The translations under genes and the position numbers were made by a program. The notes beneath the pieces were generated by a model. It was not told the origin of the DNA. It ran no database searches and saw only the letters and a list, made by a program, of their open reading frames with translations. A stretch of DNA of 64,000 nt from Atrina japonica (Eukaryota > Mollusca > Bivalvia > Pterioida > Pinnidae). Position 1 is the stretch's first letter, and every line of letters begins with the position of its first letter. Shown piece by piece: positions 34,801 through 49,149 of this stretch. The stretch lies in NCBI GenBank assembly GCA_030159075.1, contig BROG01000129.1, forward strand, positions 1,268,501 to 1,332,500, written 5' to 3'.

Positions 34801-36420
34801 AAATGCAGAAGGATAAATCTGTCGCTCAATGGGGTCCCCCTGATATCACACACAAATGTCGTTCGTCTACGCAAATAAAAATAGTTCAACACTTCCGGAA
34901 ACCATAAAATGAAAGTAAGATTAAATATAATATTAATGTTTTGAAAAGATAGTTATAATAATTTATTAAAGAGACGTTGGTACTTATTATATAATCTATA
35001 CAATGAAAGAATCATGTTACTAAATGAACAGTCAAATTATATTTGTTATCAGGGAAGTAAAATAGAGGGAAAGGTTACACACAAGTTTTAATGAAATATC
35101 GAGAAGCGGGAGATTTGAACATTGGGTTACTCCTGGTCTCCTATCGAACATATATAAAGTTAGTAAATTGGGTTACCTCTGGTCCACTATAGATATAACA
35201 TTGGCTTACCTCTGGTCCCCTATAGATATATACCTATAGATATAACATTGGCTTACCTCTGGTCCCCTATAGATACATATTATAGATATGACATTGGGTT
35301 ACCTCTGGTCCCCTATATATATAACATTGGGTTACCTCTGGTCCCCTATAGATATGACATTGGGTTACCTCTGGTCCCCTATAGACACATACCTATAGAA
35401 ATGACATTGGGTTACCTCTGGTCCCCTATAGACATATACCTATAGATATAACATTGGGTTACCTCTGGTCCCCTATAGATATATACCTATAGATATAACA
35501 TTGGGTTACCTCTGGTCCCCTATAGATACATACCTATAGATATGACCTCTGGTCCCCTATAGGTCCCCTATAGATATAACATTGGGTTACCTCTGGTCCC
35601 CTATAGATATATACCTATAGATATAACATTGGGTTACCTCTGGTCCCCTATAGATATAACATTGGGTTACCTCTGGTCCCCTATAGATATATACCTATAG
35701 ATATAACATTGGGTTACCTCTGGTCCCCTATAGATATATACCTATAGATATAACATTGGCTTACCTCTGGTTCCCTATAGATACATATTATAGATATGAC
35801 ATTGGGTTACCTCTGGTCCCCTATAGATATAACATTGGGTTACCTCTGGTCCCCTATAGATATGACATTGGGTTACCTCTGGTCCCCTATATATATAACA
35901 TTGGGTTACCTCTGGTCCCCTATAGATATGACATTGGGTTACCTCTGGTCCCCTATAGACACATACCTATAGAAATGACATTGGGTTACTCTGGTCCCCT
36001 ATAGACACATACCTATAGAAATGACATTGGGTTACCTCTGGTCCCCTATAGATATATACCTATAGATATAACATTGGCTTACCTCTGGTCCCCTATAGAT
36101 ACATACCTATAGATATGACATTGGGTTACCTCTGGTCCCCTATAGACACATACCTATAGAAATGACATTGGGTTACCTCTGGTCCTCTATAGATATAACA
36201 TTGGGTTACCTCTGGTCCCTATAAATAATATATGACATTGGGTTACCTCTGGTCCCCTATAGACACATGACTATAGACATTGGGTTACCTCTGGTCCCCT
36301 ATAATTATTACCTCCAAACAGAAGAGGTTGTATGTATATATAAATTACTACGCATTCGTCTGTACTATTTTCGAGGGACCACAGGTCCCCTTTCAGCGAC
36401 AGATTTATCCTTCTGCTGGT
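34801..36420. repeat. ~33-bp minisatellite flanked by inverted repeats
   Basis: Between 35130 and 36305 units of cattgggttacctctggtcc plus cctatagatataa alternate with longer ones carrying tacctatagaaatga. Inverted copies of gcagaaggataaatctgtcg flank it at about 34808 and 36410, so the array lies within a larger inverted-repeat unit. Confidence 0.82.
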
Positions 36421-36702
36421 GAAATCTTGCCTCACTAATCCAATATGCAGTGCCGTATGTATTGTAGATATATATCAGTTTTAAACAGTATAAATATTTT
36501 TTTATGTTACACCCTCAACTCCCAACTATTTTTTTATTCGCCACAGCAATATAATACTTTTCTGACTACAAAAGTAAAAAAAATACTGATTAATATAAAT
36601 AATCTGTCTCTGGTCTGCTTTAAAATAAATATTCTGTCCTGCGACGGTATGAAATATATAATCTGACTCGACAAAATTTACCAGCGAGTTACAATGGTCT
36701 AT

Positions 36703-36792
36703 TTAACCCTTTCAACCCTACAGACCATAAAAAACTAGTCTTTAACAATGAAAAGAGCATACCACTCAGATTTTCAGGGGTGAAAGGGTTAA
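36703..36792. mobile_element. piggyBac-like MITE with TTAA target (90 bp)
   Basis: It begins ttaaccctttcaaccctaca and ends caggggtgaaagggttaa. Same terminus as 17560-17659. Confidence 0.75.
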
Positions 36793-37009
36793 ACCATAAT
36801 ACAACTTAGATTAAAACACCATTAAAATATAGAAATAAATAAATGAAGGTTGTAATATTACACAACAATTTGTTGGAATTTTCTCAGGACAATGCCTTAA
36901 AAAGAACTATTTCGTGAAAAATTAAGTGGTTTATTTTTCATAAAATATAGCTTCTTTAAAAAAAAGGTTGCGTTAATAATAATGTTGAATAGGAATGATA
37001 CAATATAAC

Positions 37010-37565
37010 ATGATTAGTGTCCTGTAACACAATTATTACCAGATAGTAACGGATGCTATGCCTTATTAAGAACAACGATGTGAAAAAAATTCAAATAAAA
37101 CCTTAATAACTAACAATTATAAGACAACTCCTGGCCCAAATACGCTTCCGTAATTACGACATGATATCTTGTTATTACGACATAATATCTTGTTATAACA
37201 AGATAATTCATATTTTGTTATAACAACATAATATCTTGTTATTACGACGTAATATCTTATTATTACGACATACTATTTTGTTATAACGACATAATATCGT
37301 GTAATAACAAGATAATTCATATCTTGTTATAACAACTTTATATCTTGTTATTACTACATGATATTTTGTTATAACGACATATTATCTTGTTATAACAAGA
37401 TAATTCATAACTCGTTATAGCAACATATCTTGTTATAACGACATAATATCTTGTTATAACAAAATAATACGTATCTCGTTATGACGACATATTAAGTCGT
37501 TTTAACAAGATATATGTCTTTATAACGATATATTTTCATTACTACATGTGGCACGTATCAGCTTC
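37010..37565. repeat. Array of TTATAACAAGAT palindromes, copy B, inverted
   Basis: Reverse-complemented, it begins tacggaagctgatacgtg, continues with the same palindromes, then tacggaagcgtatttgggcc and a flank (gttgtcttataattgttagt) that matches the flank of copy A at 23535-23640. The shared repeat therefore extends past the array. Confidence 0.82.
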
Positions 37566-38254
37566 CGTATCAGTGCGACGGTATGAAAAATATCAATAGA
37601 TACAAAGTTCATATATCTTTATGTTTAGTCATACCGTAGAAATAACATTATTAATTATCCCTCTAATGAAAACTGAAACTTATTTGTTTGAAAATGTATC
37701 TAGCATATCGTGCTGTAATTATTCTGGATACAAATTGAATTTTCTCACACCAACAATCATAAACAAAAACGACAACAAACAATACCATTCTTGATACTCT
37801 AAAATCAACATCATACATTCAAACTGACAGAAAATCAATGTTCTGTATAAAGTATCAAAATGATAGCGTAATGATATTATTTCCATGATATGTATACCAA
37901 TGTAAATCCGACACTTTGAAAGGTACACCACATAAGAACTGATTGTGTAACTTGTCAGCCAACAAAACAACATGTTACTAACAACATACAGTAACATTTG
38001 GTGTCAATTGTTTTCCTTTTTGATTAAATAAATTTGTACATCATTTAATGACAGGTCATAAATTGTAAAAAAAATTGTACATCTCTTCATAATAAATCGT
38101 ATATTGTAAATACATGTGTACATCACTTTATGAACTTCATGATAGGTCTTAAATTATAAATAATAAATGTGTACATCACTTCACGATAGGTCGTAAATTG
38201 TAAATACATTTTGTGTGACAGTGCTATAGTAAATGTATAGAGTTTGGATTTATG

Positions 38255-38455
38255 ACTCAATGTGAATTGTTTAATAGTTGTCTTACTGACGTCATGTGAA
38301 TTGTTTTATAGTTGTCTTACTGACGTCATGTGGATTGTTTTATAGTTGTCTTACTGACGTCATGTGGATTGTTTTATAGTTGTCTCACTGAACTCATGTG
38401 GATTGTTTATAATTGTCTTACTGGCGTCATGTGGATTGTTTTATGGTTGTCTTAC
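38255..38455 (+). repeat. 34-bp tandem repeat, about six copies
   Basis: The unit is tgacgtcatgtggattgttt plus tatagttgtcttac. Each complete copy holds TGACGTCA, the CRE-type palindrome. Confidence 0.85.
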
Positions 38456-38984
38456 ATTGACACATACTTGTCACTTAAATGGAAATGTCAGCAACATTCG
38501 TATACTATGGACTGACATCAATGTAATGAGGTTCATTAATATGTTATAGAACACTGGATACGTCATATTGGATATCGGGGAAGACTCGTGACTTTAACTT
38601 CACTAAACACTTGGTAAAAGATCGACCATTACCATTAGAGCATCAGGTATAACCCTTTACGTGGAATCAAATCAGGACCTACCGCTTGTGAGTTGAGCCC
38701 TCGTCTGCTAGACATATTGTGAAACGTTGGGAAATGGTATAGCAGTCGCCATGGAAACAGGCTATTTAAAATTCTGTTTAACAGACTGTTTAAATTCTAG
38801 GCGAATCTGTTCTAACACAATCATATGATTTTGAGAAACAAATGGTTAAATTGAAAGGTGTTCATTTTCTGATTGGCGTGCAGTAAGGTCGATCTATTAT
38901 GTAAATACTCATTTATATGGTTTTGTTATTACTAAATGAAATAATTAGTGAAACTTGTATATGAAGACACCCTTTGGAAGACAA

Positions 38985-39114
38985 CAAAACCTGTCTTTAT
39001 ATAGAGGTTGACTTGTACACAAAATGTACTATTAAGAAAGCAAATAGTAGAAATGGTCTTTATGGTCAAGGGGTTTTTATACACAGGTGGTCGTTAAATC
39101 AGATTTTACTGTAA
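38985..39114. mobile_element. MITE of the CAGTAAAACCTG family, second copy
   Basis: The segment holds acctgtctttatatagaggt, ttatacacaggtggtcg and cagattttactgt, the same boxes as 52570-52748 in the same order. Confidence 0.65.
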
Positions 39115-39119
39115 CTAAA

Positions 39120-42100
39120 AGCCTACAGTAAGGCAAGTTCTACATCGTTAAAATACTCTCTAAAGTATCATAGATTATAAAATTATATCACCTACTGATC
39201 TGAATCGAGGATGTTTTTTACAACATATTGTATATATCCATTTTACAATATATTGTATTATATATTGAGTGTATTACGTAATTAATTCTATATATGTTAT
39301 GCTGTAATAGTAATCAGATTTCAATATAGCAAATTCAAATCACTCATTATACCATAACAATATTGATTCCTCTGCATATTCCAATTGAAATAGATGTTGA
39401 AAATGATCAGTCTTAAACAAACCGAAATCTCTCATTATTTATCTCGTTCAATCGTTGATGTAGAACTAAAACAGTACGAGCACTTACATTTACCAATGCT
39501 TCAATTATAATTCTATATTAATTGAAAATATGAATTGAATTGAAAATCAGAATCTTTACAATATTTGTATTTGTCATTATTTCCTGTATCAGATGAATAT
39601 TTACCAGGTAACACCCAGTGAATGCGACATTAATTAATACTGTACATTCCAACATTTACAAGATTTAAAGGAAACTTCTATCGACAGAAATCAGTGTAAT
39701 GAAGGATTTATTTACTGTTCCACTACGATCAGTTATTATGCTATTGTTCCTCGTGATAAACATAACGACATACAAACTAACACCGTAACTCATTATAACA
39801 CGTCAAATGTATGGATCGTTCCCATAGTCGACAGAACAGTTTTCAAAACGCATGCTCCACCATAGACTAATCGAATATATGACTCGTGTACTTGCTGTCA
39901 ATGATATTCTTAATATTTTATCATCCCATAGATTGTTGGGTACTTAAACAAATCTCCGTGTAATTCTTAATTCAATCACGGAATATAACTTCATGAATCC
40001 AAATGGCGATGGCAGAGAAAAGAGGAAAATCTGCGCTACGTACAAATGCTGTAGATTTTGGCGCAAAAACAACATTTCACGGAGTTCGATATGTTCTGGA
40101 TGTATCATCTTGTTTAATACAAAGGTATGAAGGTTTTCTTTATAAGTTTTACAATTTACAAGTATGATTAGACTAACTGAAACATTCTGTGATCGTGTTC
40201 GATATGAATATGACATATTTGCAGGTTATCTGGAAGACTATAAGACTATTTTAACATTTTCAAGTTGATACTGCTTACGGCAGAGGGCAATGATAGAAGT
40301 GTCATATGAGATTGTATACATTTTGAATGTGTAAGAATACATATTCAGTTTGAATGAATGTCATGAAATAATCATTTGGTGGATTCTAAATATTTCGGTA
40401 AAAATAAAAGTACTTTAATCGATTTTAAACGCGTGATTGACAGATCGGGAAATACTCGTTAAAATGCAAACGCAAAAATGTATTCAAATAGCCACGGATA
40501 TCCTATTTTATCAAAGCAATTTTACATTTTTATGACTTGCCAGGAACAGCAGAGGAAAATGTGGACGGATTTTTTTTACATCTGTTAAACATTTGCGATA
40601 AAGTTTATGGTTAAGGGGATTGTGTATATATTTTTTTTTTTTTCGTTTTTTTTTTTTAACAATTCTTCAGCTATATGGGGGCAGTCAGTTTTTAATGGTG
40701 GAGAAGAGAGTTACAATGTATCTGGAAAGAGACCACCGGTCATCCGCAGCTAAACTGGCAAACTTTCTCACAAAAATCAGCTTATTTGTATCACTCAAAG
40801 ATGGATCAATAAAATAATCAACAAATAGATCGGTTTTAAGTAACATCTAATAGACACTATTAGTATGTATTATTAACATCATTTCAAATATTAGTAAATT
40901 AACTCAAGTCGTACACACAAATAAGTACTCAATATTTCTTGGCTGTCGTGAATGTATCATTTTTAAATCAATTCAATTAGAATTCAAAAATTATTCTAAC
41001 TGTTTGTAAATATTTACTTTAACTAGTACATCATCGATTAATACAATTTAAATTCACATTTATTGACAAAAGCTCTCTTAATGTTTGCAATCAATTGGCA
41101 TGTGTAACTAAATTGTTGATTTCCGAATCATTCTGCATCGCCTGAATGTGACTAAAGCGACTCAGATTTCGTCGAAAATGTAATAACCTTAGTTACATAA
41201 TTTATAAAACATATTTTAGAACGCCAGAAATTGACGATCCAATTATCTCATCATGGAGTTTATTATTTCTAACTTTATGTAACTGTATCTTATACTTGTT
41301 TCAAGGTTGCACTGCATTATATGCGAGTACCTGTTGAACATACAAATTCGAAATTAATAAAACAAACTGGTACATCCTATCCAGCTATCAATGTTTTACA
41401 AAATTCAATCCGTGTTTACACCTGATATAAAATTGTTTGATTTAGGATTGCTTTACGCAACTCTCAAACAATTCCTCACTTAATCGACGGGGGTTCCAAT
41501 ATCATCAGAAATATCAGCACAAATAACTTCAATTGTTATCAATGCACCGCGCATTTATGCAGAATAACATCCTTAAATAATTCGATAATTTTTCACATCA
41601 CACAATAAACACTGTTTAGTGTACATATATATAGGCAAGTCTCATGTATTTAAATGTCGTTAAAGGTATGGTCCTAATACTGTTTAGTGTACACATATAT
41701 AGGCAAGTCTCATGTATTTAAATATCGTTAAAGGTATGGTCCAAATACTGTTTAGTGTGCATGTGTACAGTCAAGTCTTATGTATTTGGTGCCGTTAAAG
41801 GTTTCGTACCCATACCTTACTACGTCAATAATTCATGGCGATTTAATGGTAGATTTGATCTAACACGTCAGATAATTAAAACTAAATATCAATAATTAAC
41901 AACAGGGTGAGTTTTATTTGACTTATCAATTCTCTAAAGTATTCATTAATTTTAATTCATTAACGTACTCAGTTGTCAAATGTTTAAAGGATTGGAATGG
42001 ATAATACGTGACACGTCAAAATGCAACATAAACATAACGAGTACAATTAGGTTAGTCTATACATATCATCAAGGAATAAACTGAATTCAAGTATAAAGAA

Positions 42101-42125
42101 GAATACCAATGGATATACGAAACTC
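39120..42125. other. Mostly featureless AT-rich stretch
   Basis: Apart from the 67-bp triplicate (41605-41800), nothing is recognised. The frames at 39944-40216 (-) and 40620-40817 (+) have no family resemblance and lack convincing splice context. Confidence 0.45.
41605..41800 (+). repeat. ~67-bp direct repeat, three copies
   Basis: The phrase actgtttagtgtacatatat ... caagtctcatgtatttaaat ... cgttaaaggtatggtcc recurs three times with growing divergence. Confidence 0.85.
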
Positions 42126-42129
42126 CAAG

Positions 42130-43230
42130 TCCATTAGAATATAAAAAATCTCAGATACCAAAGTATAAATCATTAGGATGTCCAGGATATAGGTACAAAT
42201 CTAGTTAAAAAAGGACAAATATGGACCTCTTGAAATCAATGAATTAGGTGCCATGGGAGAGTAAGCATCCCCTGTCGACCGGTCACTGCCGCTGTGAACC
42301 CACAGTCAAATTAAAATGAAATACACGAGGAACGAATCCTCGTCACAATTGGTATAGATGACTCAACAACCACTATCGAACACTTAACTCAACATTTCAC
42401 TTAGGGAAAGAGAGTAATCGTAAACAAGACTATTATACCGACCGTAAACTTTGCGGAACGTTGACATATAAACATCTTAGATACCAAAGTAGGATGGCCA
42501 GAATGTAGATACAAATCTGGTAAAAAAAATAGACAAACAATGACCTCTGGACATCCAGAGGTGGGATCAGGTACCATGGAGGAGTAAGCATCTCTTGCGA
42601 CCGACCACAACCGCCGTGAGTCCACAGTCAAATCAAATCAAAATGAAATATGTGAGGAACAAATCCTCGTCAAAGTTGGTACAGATGTCCCAACAACCGC
42701 CGCCGAACAGGTAACTCAACATTTCACTTAGGGAAAGAGCGTAATCGCAAACAAGACTATTATACCGACAATAAAATTAGTGGAACGTTGACATCAAACG
42801 ATATCCTGTGTCTATAATTTGTCAGAGACATCAAACGCGGTTTTCGATATCCCTATGTCAATAATTTGTCAGTGAATAGTTTACTTCTGTGTATGAAATG
42901 TTCATAAGTTGAACATACGCTGGCATATTGGATCATTTGTGATTGTGGAATATTACTACTTACAGGTAGAATATTTACGACGGGAAAGCTGAAATCGTTG
43001 CGTTTGTTGTATAGCTTAGTAGTTAATTTCCCGTCTGCGTCTATAGTAAGTAAAATATCTAGGTATGAAACGTGTGCTTGATTCTGTTGTATCTTTAATT
43101 TCTAGTATGCAGATAGATATATCGCTTTGACATATGTACGAAAATTGTCATTATTAATTGACAAAACGTCGTCGATATATCTAAATGTGAAATTAAAGAA
43201 AAATAGATATAACAACGGTTTCAACACAAA
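42130..43230 (-). pseudogene. Decayed retroelement RT fragment with two tandem 3' tails
   Basis: The - strand reads RYIDDVLSINNDNF (about 43195-43150, the RT catalytic YxDD), LDILLTIDADGKLTTKLYNK (about 43070-43010), FSFPVVNILP, then a tail. The tail with its CTCCATGGTACCTGATCCCA box occurs twice (about 42130-42476 and 42477-42830), so a partial tandem duplication took place. The family is that of the copy at 1295-2210. Confidence 0.8.
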
Positions 43231-43660
43231 GAACTATTGCAAATCCAAAACGGAATGGGACAGATGTCCGGAAGGAGTCAGCGTTCCCTATCAGCATGAC
43301 ATACGAGTGGCAAATGTTTAAATGGAAACTTCTCGATTTCGGTGAAAAGTTCAAATTTAGTGAAATGGTCGAGCTCGGTTAATTCTCAGTCATCTCCAGA
43401 TCTGAGCCAATGTATACGTACGTGTTCCAGAATTCTATCTTACATTATTGAGAGGTGGTTACATATTGTTTAACAAGATCCTCGTATCGACCATTAAGCG
43501 TACTTAGTGAAGATTTCAAGCGTTTGCCGACGTATGCCTGTTCAAGGGTATTTTATTGGCGAGTCGTTTGGCTTTAGGAATAAAACATTTATAAGAGGAT
43601 CAGGCCCTGGCATAACCTATAAGTTGATAAATTAATGAGTCATAAGCTGGAAAAGACGTG
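43230..43660 (-). pseudogene. Fragment of a second RT retroelement subfamily with its tail
   Basis: The - strand reads AYVGKRLKSSLSTLNGRYED (around 43530-43470) and then a tail containing ACGCTGACTCCTTCCGGACA (about 43290-43270). This tail type also appears at 14930-15110 and 27805-28100. It abuts the copy at 42130-43230. Confidence 0.6.
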
Positions 43661-44814
43661 ATATTACTACTTAGTTCGTGATATGGAAGTTGACATCGTC
43701 ACATTTCTCATAAAGTATCTCGATACCACGAGGTATTACAACAGGTGTGAGCAGTAACTGATTACCTTTACGAAGTGCGACATTGTAGTGTTTATACGAT
43801 ATACATCTTATCTTTCATACATATTCTACTTTTTTAGATGGTCCTTCTACAATTATTTGTCCGTTACAGATAAAAAGATATTTAATCTCTGAAAGATAGA
43901 AATAGTCTAGTCTTTATTATTGCTGTTACAAATAGTGTTTGAAAAATGGCAAGATTGGACGCCATTTTATTAAAAGTTTTTATCACTCTCTCATATTGTC
44001 ACTTCTATCATCTTTGTTATTTCAGCCATTTCTACATCAAAAGAAAACTCGAAATTTAAATTTAAAGGGGCTTTAGTTTTGTTTTCCCAATATAATTATT
44101 TCGCTTCTTACTCCTTAAAATATATACACAGATATAAAAAAATTATTATGTTTTTATATTTCGAAACTATGGTCAGGTTCAGTGTCTTATGCAAATACAA
44201 ATACTAAAATCGACATAATTAATAATTACAAAGTCCTAAATACTAACTTTTAGTCCAAACTACCAAGGCCACGCATCGCTGATTGGTCAGTTTCATGACA
44301 ATTAGGACTAAAACTTAGGATTTAAGACCTTTCGTAAAACGGGCCCAGATGTGTATACTTAAAAAATTTAAACAGTTTTAAGACAATTTAAAAACACAAC
44401 ATTTTTTTCAAATTCATAGAATCAAAGACTTTTCTACTCTTTACAAAACAATCCTTGAATTACATAAACAATAAAAAAAAAGGACTTTTTGGTATCATCA
44501 ACAACTGTTAACTAGAAGTGATACCTGAAAATTTTAATATCTAGTCATTGGTCCTACACGTAAATACGCTGAGGTTTATATAAAAGATGCTGCAATTTCT
44601 AATAGACAATAAACGCGTAATGTTTAGAGACCAGTCTTTCAGCTAACTGCTGACTTTCTATTGAAACAAACTGTGGCCCTTTATTGGCTGACCTGTTCCT
44701 TTATTCATACGAAAAATACTTTATTCAGAGGATTCTGGATCAAAAGAAGGAAAAGAATCAAATGAGGAAAATACCGATATCGTCGACGTTTTGTCAATTA
44801 ATAATGCCAAATAT

Positions 44815-46022
<1,208 letters not shown>

Positions 46023-46162
46023 TAAGGATTGTTTTGCATTTTTTGGAATGCATCGAGTATAAATGCAATGGATTATGGAAAAAAATTAATGTGCAGAATT
46101 TTTTTTCCATATTCCATTGCATTTATACTCGATGCATTCCAAAAAATGATAAACAATCCTCA
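46023..46162. repeat. Near-perfect hairpin MITE, copy B (~140 bp)
   Basis: The arms begin taaggattgttttgcatttt and end ataaacaatcctca, with the shared core ctcgatgcattcc / ggaatgcatcgag. Arm changes relative to copy A (for example gcatcgag for tcatcgag) are matched on both sides, so pairing is kept. Confidence 0.85.
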
Positions 46163-46336
46163 ATTCTTCTTCATATGTTAATGTGATATATCCCAAACGA
46201 ATAGAATCAGCGTTCCGCAAATATAACGTTCGGTATAAAGACATTGTTTGCGATTACTCTGCTTCACTCTATGAAATATTGACCGGGACGATAGTATCTG
46301 TGTATCAGACTTCAATCAGTTGAGCTTGAATCTAAA

Positions 46337-46339
<3 letters not shown>

Positions 46340-46427
<88 letters not shown>
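46340..46427. repeat. (TA)n microsatellite
   Basis: About 88 bases of TA after the RT remnant at 46205-46290. Confidence 0.95.
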
Positions 46428-46428
<1 letters not shown>

Positions 46429-47300
46429 CCGAAAGAGAAAAGGGTATCATACAAGGCTAAATACTAAACACAAATGTATTTTCAAATACGTCTTAGAGTA
46501 TCACTGTAAAATGAAAATCTTCGCTTTTAAGGAGTTTAGAATTTAAACACTGCGATCCATACAAAATATTACTTTATATAAAATAATCAACTGGTAATGA
46601 AATGTCACTCACTTGTTTTATGTATACCCTCGGGAGGGGACTGAAACGGTCGTGATCATATTAAATACTAAAAACATAATACCAAAGGTAAAGTCATGCA
46701 AACAATAGCCAAAACAAATTATCAGATGTCACTTCTGTCAATAAGACTTCATCAGATGAACTGATAAATAGATAAATATTTTCGAAAGAGTAAGGAGTAT
46801 CATATAAGGTCGAATGCTAAACGTAAATGTATTGTCTTTGAGTAAGTAATGTTAAATGAATATATAAGCTTATATATAAGAGAAGATTAGAATGATTTAA
46901 ACGTTGCTATCTATACAAAATATCACTTTAATATAAATTGATAAACAAGTTATGAAAAGTTACTAGTTTTATGCCTATCTATCCAATGAGAAGACTCAAA
47001 CGACCCACCGAAATTGATAATAGCCCATTGTGAGTAAAAATTATAAACACAATGCTAAAGTTATAGTTTTGAAAAGGGGCACCAAAACAAATGTTCAATA
47101 TGATCATTTCTGTCACTGAGTTTTGAAAAGACGAGCAAAAACAAATGCTCAAGGTGATCATTTCTGTCACTGAGTTTTTAAAAGACGCGCCAAAAAATGT
47201 TCAATGTGATCATGTCTGTCACTAAGTTTTGAAAGACGCGCCAAAACAAACGATCAAGGTTATCATTTCTGTCAATGAGACTTCAACAGCTTAGAACAAC
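46424..47300 (+). repeat. ~360-bp tandem duplication with internal ~60-bp repeats
   Basis: Segments 46430-46775 and 46775-47290 share tttccgaaagag/tttcgaaagag, gtatcatacaaggctaaatac, and tctatacaaaatatcacttt-like blocks. Within the second, aagacgcgccaaaacaaa ... gatcatttctgtcactgagt recurs four times. Confidence 0.7.
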
Positions 47301-47304
47301 CATT

Positions 47305-49140
47305 GTAAAAAGATGACTATCTTGCCTTTTGGGGAATTTAGAATAATACTTTAGTGTTAACAGCTGGGTTTTTTTTTTTTGCGTGGGAACAAAATCCATA
47401 CAGGCAACAAATATAACCAGTCATAAACTCATATAACGTTTCAACATACTAAATTTAAATAACCCTGAATCATTTGATTCTATTTTTGAACTTTGTTGGA
47501 ATTGAAACAGGATGTTTACAAACAACGTTCCAGTGCGCAAGTTAATTCACGTGCAGGGATGAGTCCCCGGATTTTTCAATCTAGTGTCTATTGTGATTTA
47601 AGACTTATGAAATGCATAAACCCCGTTCAAAATAATAGAATATTCCTATGAAATTCAACAACAACTATGGTCGCCGCCGTTACCTCTAATGGAGTTCAGA
47701 ATACCATAAAGGGTTTAACTATGGTCTCGAGTATTGGAGGGTCTCATTCGTATTGAAGTGCAAAATTTATTACTACTTTGGCCTTCTTTAAATAAAATCT
47801 TTGTCGATAAGCTGATGGGTTCTTTCACGTAAACTTAAAAAAACTCTAGGTTTGCTGGGGCATACAGTAAGTGAAAGTATCGTATGAGGGCCTGTTCCGG
47901 AGATTGACTCAATCTGTGACCTAGCTTTTTACATACCAAAAGTGCTTATTACGTCACCATCCTCCGTTTGCTGGTGATGTAAACATATTTTGACAACTGC
48001 TTGACAGATTCGGGAAAATGCACTGCATAAAGGTTTATTTAATACAAATATTGTTTCCATGGATAAAAATATAGCTTTTACACTATAAGCCTTTCAAAAG
48101 ATACTATGGTTACTGATAAAACACCGAAAATGAAAAGTTACCAAAAGTTTTCTTACCAAAACAACAGCGGTATTTCTGTTCTTCGAAATCACATGACTCT
48201 CACTTGGTCAGAATATATAAACTACTGAACATATATTGTGATCAGAGACCCCTACTGTAAAACATCTGGTCACCGAAACTGGTGACGTCAGTACACAGTA
48301 AATGGCTGTCAAGTTCAAAGACAAGTTTTTAAAGATACTTTCGATATATGCACAAATGGTTGGTGGAATACATAATTACAAAGTATGTTCAGTATATTAT
48401 TATTTAGTTTGTTGTTTATCTTTAAAACAAATTTAGTTTGTTGTTTATTTTTTCAAATTACATAAATGTTCATGGTATCAGAATCAGGGCACACTGCTAT
48501 GAACTTTCAGCTTACATTAATAGTTATACAGCCTCCTTAATGATAAGTTCGTTAGAAGTATAGTACCTTCACACTTGTATTACTTGTGTGGTTAGATTTC
48601 CCTAACAACAACTACAACATATCAAGTCAATAAACCAAATATTCAGTTATTTGCCGTCGATCCCGACTGATATTTATTCATGTTTGTACAGCGGTATATG
48701 AACTTTTGCCCCCGCAAAAGTATATTTTTTCCAACAATCTGAAGTCAATTTCCGATATTCCAATGCTTTTATTTTTAAGTGCTATTTGCACAGAACTGAT
48801 ATATAATTAAGCGCTATTGCCATACAAAAGACCATCCTTTTTGGAAATTATATATAACATCTATTATAGACTACCATATAAGACGCGTTTCATTAAACAG
48901 TTCAACAATTTGTATACAGCGAATATCGTCCCATACAGTTATCGTTACCTACAGGTCAAAATGGTTGAAGCAGATAATTTTGTCACATCTATCTCAAATG
49001 AGAAATTCACCCCCATCCTTTTCGATATTTCAGTGTAAGTATGTGCAGTAGACTGGCAATAGTGAAATTTAAACTATAGAATACACATACCGACAGATAA
49101 TTCAATCATTGCTATGGTCATTCAATCCAGTTTGGTATAA
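47305..49140. other. No feature recognised
   Basis: AT-rich sequence upstream of the DEG/ENaC exons. A 73-residue frame at 48817-49038 has no DEG/ENaC N-terminal motif. Confidence 0.45.
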
Positions 49141-49149
49141 CAAAGAATT

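Noticed and set aside
40620..40817. Frame with LERDHRSSAAKLANFLTK as a possible exon or transposase piece
   Set aside because: No clear family match and no compatible neighbouring exon.
48817..49038. Candidate first exon of the DEG/ENaC gene
   Set aside because: No His-Gly motif and no in-phase donor to 51393 seen.
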